The notes under the pieces: generated by a model | Told to the model about the DNA's origin: nothing | What the model saw: the letters and a program-made list of their open reading frames with translations, nothing else | Database searches by the model: none | Shown: in pieces, positions 1 to 10,100 of the stretch | How the letters are laid out: every line of letters begins with the position of its first letter | Position numbering within the stretch: the stretch's first letter is position 1 | Position numbers and translations under genes: made by a program | Source: Zhuqueibacter pondensis | GTDB taxonomy: Bacteria > Zhuqueibacterota > Zhuqueibacteria > Zhuqueibacterales > Zhuqueibacteraceae | Direction: 5' to 3' | Length of the DNA: 64,000 nt | NCBI GenBank assembly: GCA_034505955.1 | Contig: JAPDQK010000029.1 | Span: forward strand, 1 to 64,000

Positions 1-208
1 TTATAGAAACTCTTAAGAACATTCAAAAGATACGTATCTAAGTCAGAAACATCACATTTAAAATTGAAACATACTTTGATAAATTAGTTCCATATGGTCA
101 AAATTTATTTGATTTTCACGCAGGATTGAGGTTTAAAATTCTTTTGGCGGTCAGGAAAATTGAAGGGATGTACGCAAGGAAGAATGGATAAAGAGAAACG
201 TCCATCGG

Positions 209-271
209 CTCAGGTTACGCGTGCAGGATAGCCTCACCTGTCATGGTGATTGACGGGGAGGCTACCCTGAG
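209..271. repeat. Nested inverted repeat downstream of the first T9SS protein
   Basis: Outer arms CTCAGG (209-214) and CCTGAG (266-271) enclose TAGCCTC (229-235) with GAGGCTA (258-264), and a further inner pair CCTGTC (237-242) with GACGGG (252-257). On the minus strand it lies just after the stop of the 486-aa gene, so it could serve as a transcript-end structure. It has no T-run, so a terminator is not proven. The rest of bases 1-291 shows no gene that I can support. Confidence 0.5.
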
Positions 272-291
272 GCGTAGCTTAAAAGATATAG

Positions 292-1752
292 TCACTTCAG
301 CAAGGTCATCCTGCGAGAAAGCTTTTGGCCGCCGGCAGTAAGTTGATAAATATACACTCCACTGGGCAAATGATTTGCATCAAAAGACACACGAGATGCG
401 CCTGCCGACATGTCCCGATTAAGTAACGTCGTCAATTCTCTGCCATTAATATCCAGCACCTTTAACACCACTCTCGAATTGGTTGGCAGGCCGAAATCAA
501 TTGTGGTCGTTGGATTAAATGGGTTCGGATAATTCTGCGTCAAAATGAAACGCTGAGGGAATGTGTCTGCCGGTCGCTCCTTTACATCCACCAATCTACC
601 CAAATCACCATCAAAAACCCATTTCTCTACCGTCCAGCCATAGTGGCTTTGCGAATAGATCGTCGTGCCCCAAACATCGACATCGTAAGTTGACGTATAG
701 CCGCTGGCAGTGCCATATCTGCCACCGTCAGGACGATCGTTGTAGGCACCGGTCCTGATAAAATTCCATTCGGCCACATCGATCGTATCCACCGGGGCGC
801 CATTGGCCGGGTTGATCAAATAAAGCCGGCCATAACTATAAGCGGTGCTTCCACCACGAAGCGAGTCAGCGGCGGCAATGAGAATACCGGGCGTTTCCAT
901 ATAAGCCAAACCAAGCACTGTTGGCCGCGTTTTAGTTCCAGAAATGATATCACTTGGAGATAGCACAAAGTTAAATTTTGTGTCTACCGCATATCCGGCG
1001 CTCGGCGAGCCAACCAACTTGTAAATCCGGCGTTGTGTGGCGTTGGCAACAAATACCGCGGTGCCATTCGCATTGGCGGTGACGCCACGATATTTTCCAT
1101 CCGGCAGATCGGCCACTTTCACCGGCAACGAATTGTGACTGCCGCCCCAATCGGCAGCGGGATTTCCGATGGGCGCAAAGACCTTCAACTCATCATTTTT
1201 TAGGGTCGTTGCCTCCTCATCGACCACATAAACGTAACCGTTCGCGTCGACCTCGATGGCCCAAATCAATTCCGGGCCTGTTTCCATGCGGTAAACTGTC
1301 GAATAAACGGAATCTTGTTTGACTTCGAAGACGAGAATGTTGTGGAGAAAATCATTGTTCGCGATATACACGCGATTCTGATTATCATTTGCGATTTGCC
1401 AGGCACCGTCCATGAACACAAAATCGGAACCGGATTTCCAGTTGGAGCGTTTGCCGCTCATTTCAGTAGAGCCATAACCAAAAAGGCCCAAGCGCCCTTT
1501 GGTGGAATCGGCGTCTCGATAGCCTACCAGATAATTTCGTAACGACAGCGAATCCAGAACCGAAGTCGGGGTATTCACGAGCGCAACAAAATAGTTGTCC
1601 CCTAACACCGCTACACTTGGCGTATTGTGACCGGTGCCGTTATCTCTGTCATCTACTGTGACATATACCGTCTTCCATTGGTTGGTCTGCGCCAAAAGCG
1701 AACCGGCCAGAATACCTGTGATAATCAACAAAATCGTCATGAAACGTTTCAT
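292..1752 (-). CDS. T9SS type A sorting-domain secreted protein with propeller-like repeats
   Basis: A 486-aa protein with a classical signal peptide (hydrophobic residues about 6-20, ending LLAQ) and a C-terminal T9SS type A sorting domain over the last 85 or so residues (YPNPFNPTTTIDF, then a beta-sandwich ending SGVYIYQL and RRMTLLK). This domain directs export across the outer membrane and surface attachment. The middle holds repeated short motifs such as RVYIANND, GYVYVVDEE and AVFVANA, like the blades of an NHL- or lactonase-type beta-propeller. No catalytic residue can be named. It precedes a second T9SS cargo in the same direction, separated by a TACTC-type repeat, so co-transcription is uncertain. 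Secretion is well supported; substrate and function are unknown. Confidence 0.8.
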   Translation of the reverse strand: MKRFMTILLIITGILAGSLLAQTNQWKTVYVTVDDRDNGTGHNTPSVAVLGDNYFVALVNTPTSVLDSLSLRNYLVGYRDADSTKGRLGLFGYGSTEMSGKRSNWKSGSDFVFMDGAWQIANDNQNRVYIANNDFLHNILVFEVKQDSVYSTVYRMETGPELIWAIEVDANGYVYVVDEEATTLKNDELKVFAPIGNPAADWGGSHNSLPVKVADLPDGKYRGVTANANGTAVFVANATQRRIYKLVGSPSAGYAVDTKFNFVLSPSDIISGTKTRPTVLGLAYMETPGILIAAADSLRGGSTAYSYGRLYLINPANGAPVDTIDVAEWNFIRTGAYNDRPDGGRYGTASGYTSTYDVDVWGTTIYSQSHYGWTVEKWVFDGDLGRLVDVKERPADTFPQRFILTQNYPNPFNPTTTIDFGLPTNSRVVLKVLDINGRELTTLLNRDMSAGASRVSFDANHLPSGVYIYQLTAGGQKLSRRMTLLK

Positions 1753-1855
1753 GGTTTACCTCCTTAATAATGTGACCATACCAACGTGAACCAATTCCGT
1801 TCTGATTGAATTGGCAATGGATTATCAAGCTCAATGACTCTGAAGCAAATTCATT

Positions 1856-1912
1856 CTTACTCCTTCTCTTACTCGCTGCGACACTTTGAAAAAATGAGTA
1901 AGAGTAAGAGTA
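1856..1912. repeat. TACTC/GAGTA interspersed palindromic repeat, copy 1
   Basis: Left arm made of ACTC-containing hexamers (1856-1876) and right arm GAGTAAGAGTAAGAGTA (1896-1912), with a loop containing TTTGAAAAA. Similar elements occur at about 7039, 16231 and 51818, always between genes. It sits between the two T9SS cargo genes. Confidence 0.6.
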
Positions 1913-1919
1913 TCCAGGA

Positions 1920-3737
1920 TCATTTGACCAACGTCATCATCCGTGATTTGACGAAACCGCCGAATTCCAGGCGGTAAATATACTGGCCGCTGGCCACTTC
2001 TCTGCCGGCGTTATCCTTGCCATCCCACAGCACGGCATGTCGGCCCGCGCCATACTCCGCTTGCGCAATCAACGTCCGGACTTCGCGTCCCAACGTGTCG
2101 TAAATGCGCAGGCTTATCAGTTTTTGCAACGGTAACGTGAATTCAATGGTCGTACTCGGATTCAATGGCAGACGCCCGAAGGGATTGGGATAGTTTTGCG
2201 CAAGTTCATAATCTTCAGGCGTGATGACTTGCCATTGCCCGGTTTCCACCCCAGTTGCCAAGGCTTTCAGGTCGATGGATTTGGTTGAGTCGCCCCATTC
2301 GAAGACAAAAATATTGAAGGAGTTGACGCCAAGACTGGTGTTGTCAATCGCATCGTCTTCACTACCCTTCCAACTGGCGACAATTTCCCGGTTGCCATCT
2401 TTGTCCAAATCCATGCCCGGAAAAACAAAAATTTCATCGAACAATCCACCAATACTTGTGTAGACCGAGCTAATATCAAAAATCTTTTTGAGAGTATAGC
2501 TCGCGCTATCTGTGATTGCGCCGGTGCCGTTATATTCATAGTCAACCAGCGTACCACCCGTGCTCAAATAAAAATCAAAACCGTCCGAGCCGGTGCCATG
2601 ATCCTGATCGCCGACACCCCAGATGGAAAAGATGCCGGGATGATTTTGCAGCACAACTTTGATGTTCGACTCGTCGATGAGCGCTTCATCCACGACGCCG
2701 TCGAGCGTAATGATATCACTCGGTTTCCTGGTATCGTAATAATATCTTTGAATAAAAAGATTATCTAGGCCGTTGATATTTACGACCAACGGTTTGGCCT
2801 TGACAATGAAGATTCGGTCTGAGTTCAAGGCAGCCGGTGTCAACGGAATTACGCTGCCGGCCTGGTAGGAATCCGGGCCATTGACCTGGAAAAAGCCAAT
2901 TCCGCCGCCGCGCACTTTGTTGACCCATCCGGTGATGACCAGTTCTTTCTTGCCGTCATTATCAATGTCGCCCATTGCCACACCAACGGGAACATAACCA
3001 TCATTCAGGGCCGGCAGGGCATTGGCCATGCCGTCGTATTTATATTCCACCTCCCATTGCGCGTTGCCGGTTCTCCATTCACCGGATTTCACTTGGATGA
3101 TATAGACATTTGCAACATTAAACGAGGCAAATGAGCGCGGGCACCAAACCAGTTCATTGCGCAGATCGCCGTCAATATCGCCGGTGAGCCAGCCGGATTC
3201 GGTGATACCGACACTGCCAGCCGAAAAGGCAGGATCAATCATCTCCGGCCAGATTTTTTTGACTGGCTCGGTGCCATATTTATCGCTTCCCTGCACGCCA
3301 TCATGTTCGTAGATGTAGATGCCACGCAGGGTGTCGGTGGCGGCGTTACCAACATTGAATATAATTTCCTGGCGACCATTGTTATCGATGTCTCCGGTAA
3401 CAACCGAGCGTGGGCTGGAACCGCCTCCTGATACTCCCGGATTTATTTGCTTTGAGGCCCAGACAAACTCGAGCTGGTCGTTGCCGGTTACCTCAAACAC
3501 AAAAATCCGGCCGCCATCTGAATAGGTGGTCACAAGGATCTCCGGTTTTCCATCGCCATCCAGGTCGGGATCATGCGCCACCCACACGCCACGGCCGGCA
3601 TTGGCATCCAATCCCACCTTGCGGGCATTCACCGCCGCCAGGCGAAATTCATTTTTTCCATCCGGCACCTGCGCCAGCGCTTGCCAGCTAAAAACTACAT
3701 AAAATAAACTTGCACAGCCTACTATCAATTTTCTCAT
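1920..3737 (-). CDS. FG-GAP/VCBS repeat protein with T9SS sorting domain
   Basis: A 605-aa secreted protein with a signal peptide (about residues 1-22, ending ALAQ). At least five acidic calcium-loop motifs of FG-GAP/VCBS type can be seen: DLDGDGKPEI near residue 60, then DIDNNGRQEI, DIDGDLRNEL, DIDNDGKKEL and DLDKDGNREI. Such repeats form integrin-alpha-like beta-propellers. The last 90 residues are a T9SS type A sorting domain (NYPNPFGRLPLNPSTTIEF through SGQYIYRLEFGG to SRMMTLVK), in which the PNPF motif carries a small insertion. Calcium binding and surface display are inferred from the family. No enzymatic domain is visible; a structural, adhesive or sensing role is possible. Confidence 0.82.
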   Translation of the reverse strand: MRKLIVGCASLFYVVFSWQALAQVPDGKNEFRLAAVNARKVGLDANAGRGVWVAHDPDLDGDGKPEILVTTYSDGGRIFVFEVTGNDQLEFVWASKQINPGVSGGGSSPRSVVTGDIDNNGRQEIIFNVGNAATDTLRGIYIYEHDGVQGSDKYGTEPVKKIWPEMIDPAFSAGSVGITESGWLTGDIDGDLRNELVWCPRSFASFNVANVYIIQVKSGEWRTGNAQWEVEYKYDGMANALPALNDGYVPVGVAMGDIDNDGKKELVITGWVNKVRGGGIGFFQVNGPDSYQAGSVIPLTPAALNSDRIFIVKAKPLVVNINGLDNLFIQRYYYDTRKPSDIITLDGVVDEALIDESNIKVVLQNHPGIFSIWGVGDQDHGTGSDGFDFYLSTGGTLVDYEYNGTGAITDSASYTLKKIFDISSVYTSIGGLFDEIFVFPGMDLDKDGNREIVASWKGSEDDAIDNTSLGVNSFNIFVFEWGDSTKSIDLKALATGVETGQWQVITPEDYELAQNYPNPFGRLPLNPSTTIEFTLPLQKLISLRIYDTLGREVRTLIAQAEYGAGRHAVLWDGKDNAGREVASGQYIYRLEFGGFVKSRMMTLVK

Positions 3738-3870
3738 TGTACCTTCTCCCTTCGTTTGGTTGGGTGAATACTAATTAGGGTTATTTGGTTCACCATCCGA
3801 CGAGTAAAGCGGCCGAACGACAGGTGGAACAATATAAAAAGACAATTGTCACAAGTCAAGCATTTATTTC

Positions 3871-3899
3871 TTGACAGCAATAACAAAAATGATTATATT
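3871..3899 (+). promoter_or_regulatory. Sigma-70-like promoter for the TonB receptor operon
   Basis: TTGACA at 3871-3876, a 17-bp spacer, and TATATT at 3894-3899. The predicted transcript starts near 3906, leaving a leader of about 315 nt before the TonB receptor start at 4222. Confidence 0.6.
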
Positions 3900-3962
3900 G
3901 TGGCAATTTTTCGCGAGGGAGAAAGGATTGGTGTGGATCGATACGAATACCGCCTTGTCAAT

Positions 3963-4113
3963 TTCGATTCTCAGGACAGCCGTCAATCAGACTGGAGAGC
4001 AAGCTCGCCTTGCCCCGATAATTCACTTGGTGCGTAAATCGAAGACACTCTGCTGTTGGTTCAAGCCTGAAAATATGGCTCATGATTATCGGGGCTTGGG
4101 GAACGGCTTTTTT
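3963..4113 (+). promoter_or_regulatory. Structured leader upstream of TonB receptor, candidate cis-regulatory RNA
   Basis: Two complementary pairs interleave: TTCGATT (3963-3969) with AATCGAA (4037-4043), and GCCCCGATAAT (4012-4022) with ATTATCGGGGC (4085-4095). The order A-B-A'-B' implies a pseudoknot or two mutually exclusive folds. A T6 run follows at 4108-4113. I recognise no known riboswitch consensus. No convincing gene lies in 3738-4221: the short open frames there have no ribosome-binding site or family resemblance. Confidence 0.35.
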
Positions 4114-4221
4114 CCCTCCCTCATTCTTCCAAGTTTTGCAGTAGTCTCTTCAGGGGCAATGTTTCTCACTATTGAAAACGCCCAAGGGCGCTATAAGTAA
4201 ATTTTTATGGAAGGAGAAAAG

Positions 4222-7020
4222 ATGCCCTCCAAATTTATCAATCATCAAGTTTCCGTTTTCACCGATTGGTTAAAATTTTCGCTGCTGGCGATTTTCGTGT
4301 TTGCGCTCGGCTGGTGTACGCCAAGCCAAGCCGGCACCACCGGCAAAATTGCCGGACGCGTAACCGATGCCGAATCCGGCGAAGCCTTGCCAGGGGCAAA
4401 CGTCGTCATCGAAGAAACGACGCTGGGTGCTGCCACGGATTTGAATGGTAATTATGTCATTCTGAATGTGCCGCCCGGTGTGTATACGGTCATGTTTTCG
4501 TACATCGGTTATCAACCGGTCCGCATGAAGGAAGTCCGGGTGAGTGTGGATTTTACCACCACGTTGAACATGAAAATGAAGGCCTCAACGGTGGAAATCG
4601 GCGTCGTCGAGGTGGTTGGTGAGCGCCAGCCACTGGTCCGCCAGGACCTGACCAACACCACCGTGGCCGTCAGCGCGGAAACCATCGAGAGCCTGCCGGT
4701 GGATGCGGTGCAGGATGTTGTGCGGCTGCAATCCGGCATCACCGTGGATAATGCGGGGGAGGTTCATATCCGCGGCGGCCGCTCGAATGAAATCGCCTAC
4801 ATGGTCAATGGCATCAGCGTGGCGAATCCTTTCAATAACGCCCAGGCTGTGGGCATCGCCACCAATGCAATTCAAGAGTTGACGGTTTCGAGCGGCACCT
4901 TCTCGGCGGAGTATGGTGATGCGCTCTCCGGCGTCATCAATTTCGTCACCAAGGACGGTAGCTCGAAATATGCCGGCAACCTGAAATTCTGGACCGGAGA
5001 CAATGTTTCATCGCACGATGAGTTGTTCGACAATATTGATGACCTTGATCCGTTGAACAACAGTCGCACCGAGGCAACCTTTTCCGGACCAGTGCCCTTT
5101 ACCGGCAACCGATTGACTTTCTTCACCTCCGGCGTATACGTCGACAATAAAGGTTATCTGTATGGTCGCCGGCTGTACAAGCCCAGTGACGGACTGGACA
5201 TCAGCAGCACCGAATGGAAGTTCGATCCGCTCGGAGATGGCCAGCCCTCCGGCGATGGTGCCGTGGTGCCGCTGAATCCTTCGCTCAGCACCAATTTCAC
5301 CACAAAGTTGAGTTATAGACCGGTCGCCCACATCAAACTGACTTATGATCTGCTCTTCGATCGTTTTCGTTACACCAGCGGCGATCGCCGTGCTTACAAA
5401 TTCAATCCCGATGGCATTCTCAAAACCAAGCAATTGAATCAAAGTCACAGTATCGGAATCACACACACGATCGGGACACGGCTGTTTTACACCTTGAAAG
5501 CGGCTTACAGTGAAACCAACGAAAAAAAAGCAGTGTTCGACGATCCGCATGATCCCAGATACGTGCCGTACAATTTGGCCAATGCGTTGCCACCAACGGT
5601 TTTTTTGGTGGGTGGCACTGATCTGGATCGTGACCGCTTGAGCTCGCACACCTTCAATGCCAAGCTCGACGTCGTCAGTCAGATTCGAACTAATCATGAA
5701 CTCAAACTCGGCGCCGAAGTGAAGGTTCATCGTTTGGAGCGGGAGTTCTACACGCTGATTTACGACACCACGATGGCGAGAATGGGCAAACCGCCAATCG
5801 TACCCTATCGTTATCTGAATCCCGATTACGTGGACTATTCCTTCTATCTGCGCCGGCCGGTACAGTTCTCTGCCTATCTTCTGGATAAAATGGAACTGGC
5901 TCGTACTTTTATCGTGAATGCCGGCCTGCGGTTGGAATACCTGGATACCAAGGCGGATTACAATCCGGACCTGATCGCCAATGTTGAAAACCCGGATCAA
6001 GATCTGAAACGCGTTGATCCGAAAACCAGACTCTCACCCCGGATTTCGTTGAGCTATCCGATTACCGAGCGCGGGATCATTCGTTTTTCGTATGGTCATT
6101 TTTATCAACTGCCTACGTTGCAGCGGTTGTACCAAAATCCCTACTTCGAATCCTTCAATTACATCCGCACGCCGACCTACGGCAATCCCAACTTGAAGCC
6201 GGAGCGCAGCATCCAATATGAAATGGGATTGCAGCAACAACTCGGTGACAATTTCAAATTCGACGTCACCGTCTATTACAAAGACGTCACGGACCTGTTG
6301 CAGACGCGGCAGGTGTTGGCCGGTGCCGTGGCTGGCGACCGCATTTTCAACATTCTCACCAATGTCAGTTATGCCAACGTGCGCGGCTTCAGCTTTTCCT
6401 TGTTGAAGCGGCGCGGCTTGAACAGTCCGTTTTCCGCCAGTCTCGATTACACCTTTCAAATTGCCGAGGGCAACTTCTCGGACCCTGCAGACAATTTTTA
6501 CGATTCCAAAAGCGGCAAGGAAACCGAACAAACGTTTGTCTTTCTTGATTTCGACCGGACCCACACGCTCAACGGCACTTTCGCGCTCACCCAGCCCAAC
6601 AACTGGACCGCAAGTGTGATTGCGAGTTTCTGGACCGGCACGCCGTACACCCCGAGTCTGCCGAGTTCCCTCACACCGGTGCAATTCCAGGAAAATTCCG
6701 GCCGGCGGCCGACTTATTTGAATGTGGATTTTCGCGCAGAGAAATTTTTCAAATTTGCCGGGCTTGATTTCTCGGTGTTCACCCAGATTGAGAACGCTTT
6801 GGATCTCAAAAACGAGCGTTATGTCTACAGCAACAGCGGCCGCTCATTGTACTCGCTTGACGAGAAATTGCAGGCCGGTACGTTCAACAACTTGCGCGAA
6901 CGCATTCGCGCCAATCCGGAGTTGTATCCACCGGAGTCGGAATTGGACAAATACTACCAGCGTGCGGACTGGCTCTCGGAACCGCGGGAAGTGCGGGTGG
7001 GGTTCAGCGTGGCTTACTAA
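4222..7020 (+). CDS. TonB-dependent outer-membrane receptor with carboxypeptidase-regulatory-like domain
   Basis: A 932-aa outer-membrane receptor. The start at 4222 is preferred over 4207 because the AAGGAG ribosome-binding site (4211-4216) lies between them. A signal peptide (to about residue 38, ending PSQAG) is followed by a carboxypeptidase-regulatory-like beta-sandwich (GKIAGRVTDAESGEALPGA, about 40-125). Next come a TonB plug (about 130-245, with VHIRGGRSNEIAYMVNG and GDALSGVINFVTKDG) and a 22-strand-type barrel. LKPERSIQYEMGLQQ and the aromatic C-terminus VGFSVAY are typical of the barrel. It probably imports a large or scarce substrate, or works with the secreted protein that follows, as SusC/SusD-like pairs do. 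The substrate is unknown. Confidence 0.88.
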   Translation: MPSKFINHQVSVFTDWLKFSLLAIFVFALGWCTPSQAGTTGKIAGRVTDAESGEALPGANVVIEETTLGAATDLNGNYVILNVPPGVYTVMFSYIGYQPVRMKEVRVSVDFTTTLNMKMKASTVEIGVVEVVGERQPLVRQDLTNTTVAVSAETIESLPVDAVQDVVRLQSGITVDNAGEVHIRGGRSNEIAYMVNGISVANPFNNAQAVGIATNAIQELTVSSGTFSAEYGDALSGVINFVTKDGSSKYAGNLKFWTGDNVSSHDELFDNIDDLDPLNNSRTEATFSGPVPFTGNRLTFFTSGVYVDNKGYLYGRRLYKPSDGLDISSTEWKFDPLGDGQPSGDGAVVPLNPSLSTNFTTKLSYRPVAHIKLTYDLLFDRFRYTSGDRRAYKFNPDGILKTKQLNQSHSIGITHTIGTRLFYTLKAAYSETNEKKAVFDDPHDPRYVPYNLANALPPTVFLVGGTDLDRDRLSSHTFNAKLDVVSQIRTNHELKLGAEVKVHRLEREFYTLIYDTTMARMGKPPIVPYRYLNPDYVDYSFYLRRPVQFSAYLLDKMELARTFIVNAGLRLEYLDTKADYNPDLIANVENPDQDLKRVDPKTRLSPRISLSYPITERGIIRFSYGHFYQLPTLQRLYQNPYFESFNYIRTPTYGNPNLKPERSIQYEMGLQQQLGDNFKFDVTVYYKDVTDLLQTRQVLAGAVAGDRIFNILTNVSYANVRGFSFSLLKRRGLNSPFSASLDYTFQIAEGNFSDPADNFYDSKSGKETEQTFVFLDFDRTHTLNGTFALTQPNNWTASVIASFWTGTPYTPSLPSSLTPVQFQENSGRRPTYLNVDFRAEKFFKFAGLDFSVFTQIENALDLKNERYVYSNSGRSLYSLDEKLQAGTFNNLRERIRANPELYPPESELDKYYQRADWLSEPREVRVGFSVAY

Positions 7021-7038
7021 CTTGTTATCCGTTGCCTA

Positions 7039-7122
7039 TACTTGTACTCCTACTCGTGCGCTCAGTCGCTTTTTGAAACTGCTAAAGCGCCTTAGAGGAT
7101 GAGAAAGCGTAGGGGCAGGAGG
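7039..7122. repeat. TACTC/GAGTA interspersed repeat, copy 2 (degenerate)
   Basis: The left arm (7039-7056) has TACTTGTACTCCTACTCG; the right arm (about 7095-7122) is eroded but still reads GAGGATGAGAAAGCGTAGG. The loop keeps the GCTTTTTGAAA core seen in other copies. It fills the gap between the TonB receptor and the next gene. Confidence 0.4.
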
Positions 7123-7168
7123 AAGATGGTATCTCAAAATTTTTCTTATCAATCTTTTGGAATGAAAC

Positions 7169-10100
7169 ATGAAACAATACTCTTTGATCTTTGTTAGCGC
7201 GTTGTTGGTAATGATCCTGGCTGGCGTGGTGTCGGCTCAGGAAAAAGAGTTCAAATACATGTCGCCGGCTGAGCAAAAAGCGTTCATGGAAAAGTGGACC
7301 AGGAAGGTTCGCGAAGGCATTGAACGCGAACGGAGAATGCTGCGCAAAGCCTCGGGTCATCCCGGCCATGATACCGAAAAGAAAGTCATCATCAGCGGCA
7401 ATCAGATTACCACCGTGGTGTACAACTACGCCTCCATCTCTCGCCCGGGCATTTCGGATGTCGATCTGCAGTGGCCCAAAACTCCGGAGAAACGGCTCGG
7501 GTATGGTTATGAATTTGGCCCGCTGGTCGCTGCGGAAGTTCCGGACACTTCCGGCAGACTCATTCATATCGTTGACGACGGCTTTATTTTGGAAGCTGAT
7601 GGCGACTACGCCCCGGGCACAACCACCATCAAATGGGGATGGCTTCCGCAACTCGGGTTCGCCGATCCGAACTCGCCGCAGATTGCGACTTTTACGGCGA
7701 CCGACAAAGACCGTGATGGTAAGCCGGACAGTTGGCCGGAAGAGTGGTATAGCACTGCACTCAACCGCTACGTATGGCCGGCTTTTCTCGGCGACGATGC
7801 GACGACGCCTGATGAAGAGGTCTATTTCCGGGTGGATGACTTCAGCAACGCCGAATTCGGTTATTATCCCTTTCCGGATGATTCCACCCTGCGCGGCCTC
7901 GGGCTGGAAATGGATTGCCGCTATTTCCAGTTCAACAACCCGCTCGCCGAGGACATCATCTTTCTGGTTTATACCGTGACCAACGTCAGTCCGAAGGACC
8001 TCGACAAAGTCTATTTCGGCATGTTCGGCGATCCGCATGTCGGTGGTGCCAATGATTATGCCGATGACTATGCCGGCTTCATCAGCCCATTCGATCAAGC
8101 TTTTCCATTCGAGGCTCGAAATATGCTTTATGCTTATGATCGAGATCAACGTGGCGATGGCGGCAAACCCACCGGATATTTCGGTTACAAGTTTTTGGAG
8201 AGCCCCTCGATCAGCACTGATGGCAAAGACAATGACGGTGATCAATTGATTGATGAGACACCATTCAATGATGCCGGTACATTCATTATGGGTCCGGTCG
8301 GGATTTATGGGCCGGCCAAGTTGCACTGGTCTGGTGATGAAGACGGCGACTGGAGTCTGGAATTCGACGATGTCGGCATCGATGGCATTGCCGGCACCAA
8401 AGATTATGGCGAAGCCGATGGCAAGCCGAGCCAGCTTTTCTTTATGGATCTGAATAAGAACAGCAGATTGGATCCGGGTGAGCCGACCTCTGAAATTCGC
8501 CAGCCCGGAATGCGTTTTGCCGGTGGCGAGCCCAATTTTGGCTTTCGCGACATCGCGGAATCCGATCAATTGGGCCTGACGAGTTTCAATGCCCTCTACT
8601 TCGGCGGCAATAATCGTCCGAAAAACGATGAACTGATGTGGGAGAAAATGAGCGGCACGCTGGAAAATCCCGAAATCCAGCAAGAGCAGGACAATGTGTT
8701 CATTTACGGCTGCGGCCCATTTCGTCTGGCCAGTGGTGAAAGCCAGCGCTTTTCCATCGCTCTGCTCATGGGTGACAATTTGCAAGACCTGGTCCAAAAT
8801 GCCGGAACCGCGCAACAAGTTTTTGAGGCGGATTACCGTTTTGCCAAACCACCGTTCAAGCCGACTTTGACCGTCGTCCCGGGCGATAAAAAAATAACAT
8901 TATATTGGGATACGCGCGCAGAGACCTCATTTGATCCCTTCATTGCCCGCGGTACCGGCAAAACCGACAAAGGCTATGACTTTGAGGGATACAAGATTTA
9001 TCGCAGCGAAGATTATACTTTTGCGGATACCAAGATCATCACCGACCAAAATGGCTTGCCGTTCCTGTCTGACCCGTTGCGCAGTGCGCGCGGCGTGCCG
9101 GCGCAGTTCGATCTGGAAAATGAGTATTCCGGTTTTTCCTCGGTCGAGTACAAGGGGCGAGGCGTGCGTTACAATCTCGGCGACAACACCGGCCTTACGC
9201 ATGCTTATGTCGATTCCAACAACATCATCAATGGCAAGCGCTACTTCTATGCCGTGGTGGCATACGATCATGGCGACAATGACCTGCAAATTCCGCCGAC
9301 TGAGACCCAGCGTACCATTGATCAAGATGCCATCACCGGCCAATTCACTTTTGACATCAACACCGCCATGGTCATTGCCGGGCCACCAGCGGCCGGCTAT
9401 GTCGCGCCCCGACTTTCTGAAACCGAAGGCAACCTGGCAACCCGCGTGGCCGGCAATGCCACCGGCACGATTGAGATTCAATTCATTGATCCGTTCCGCG
9501 TGCGCGATGGCAAAGAGTACGAAGTGCAATTCACAGCCGGCACCAAGCCCACGGATCCACCGGTTTACTCCATTGTCGACCTCAAGCCGCGCACTGTTAC
9601 TTTCACGGCGCGGGATACGGTGTTTACCGATCTGCCGGTTGAGCATTTGGTTCCCGGCACGGTAAGCATTCGCGATCAGGCCGGCAACGCGGTCGATCCG
9701 AGTCGTTACGAGGTCAATCATGTCGATGGCCGTATTCGCGGCACTGCGCCCGGCAGTTTGCAAAATGGCGCAACCTATACGGCAACTTTCCAATTCTATC
9801 CGGTCTATGCGAGTACCGGCTTGAATCGGGAGGACTTTAATCCGGTGTTTGACGGCATGAAAGTATTCGTGCAGAATGATGCAGTGGCGCTAGACCCCGC
9901 GCGCAGCGGTTGGAAGGTGAAACAAACCGGCACCAATTTCACTTACAAAGTGGCGCTCTCGACAATTGGCCGGGCCAAAGCCTTTCCAGTTGATGTCGAA
10001 ATTCGTTTCTTCAAATATGACACCACCGAGACTGGCAAGCTCATCAATCCGGCCGATACTTCTTTCACCGGCATCGTCAGCAACTTCAAGGTTTATAATA

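Noticed and set aside
3846..4200. Two short open frames in the leader of the TonB receptor gene
   Set aside because: They overlap the promoter and predicted leader structure, lack ribosome-binding sites and resemble no protein.
5008..6000. A 330-codon open frame antisense to the TonB receptor
   Set aside because: It lies inside barrel-coding sequence and shows no independent start signal or family.
7082..8818. A 578-codon open frame antisense to the 1175-aa secreted protein
   Set aside because: The sense protein has a signal peptide and a sorting domain; the antisense product is a compositional mirror with no motif.
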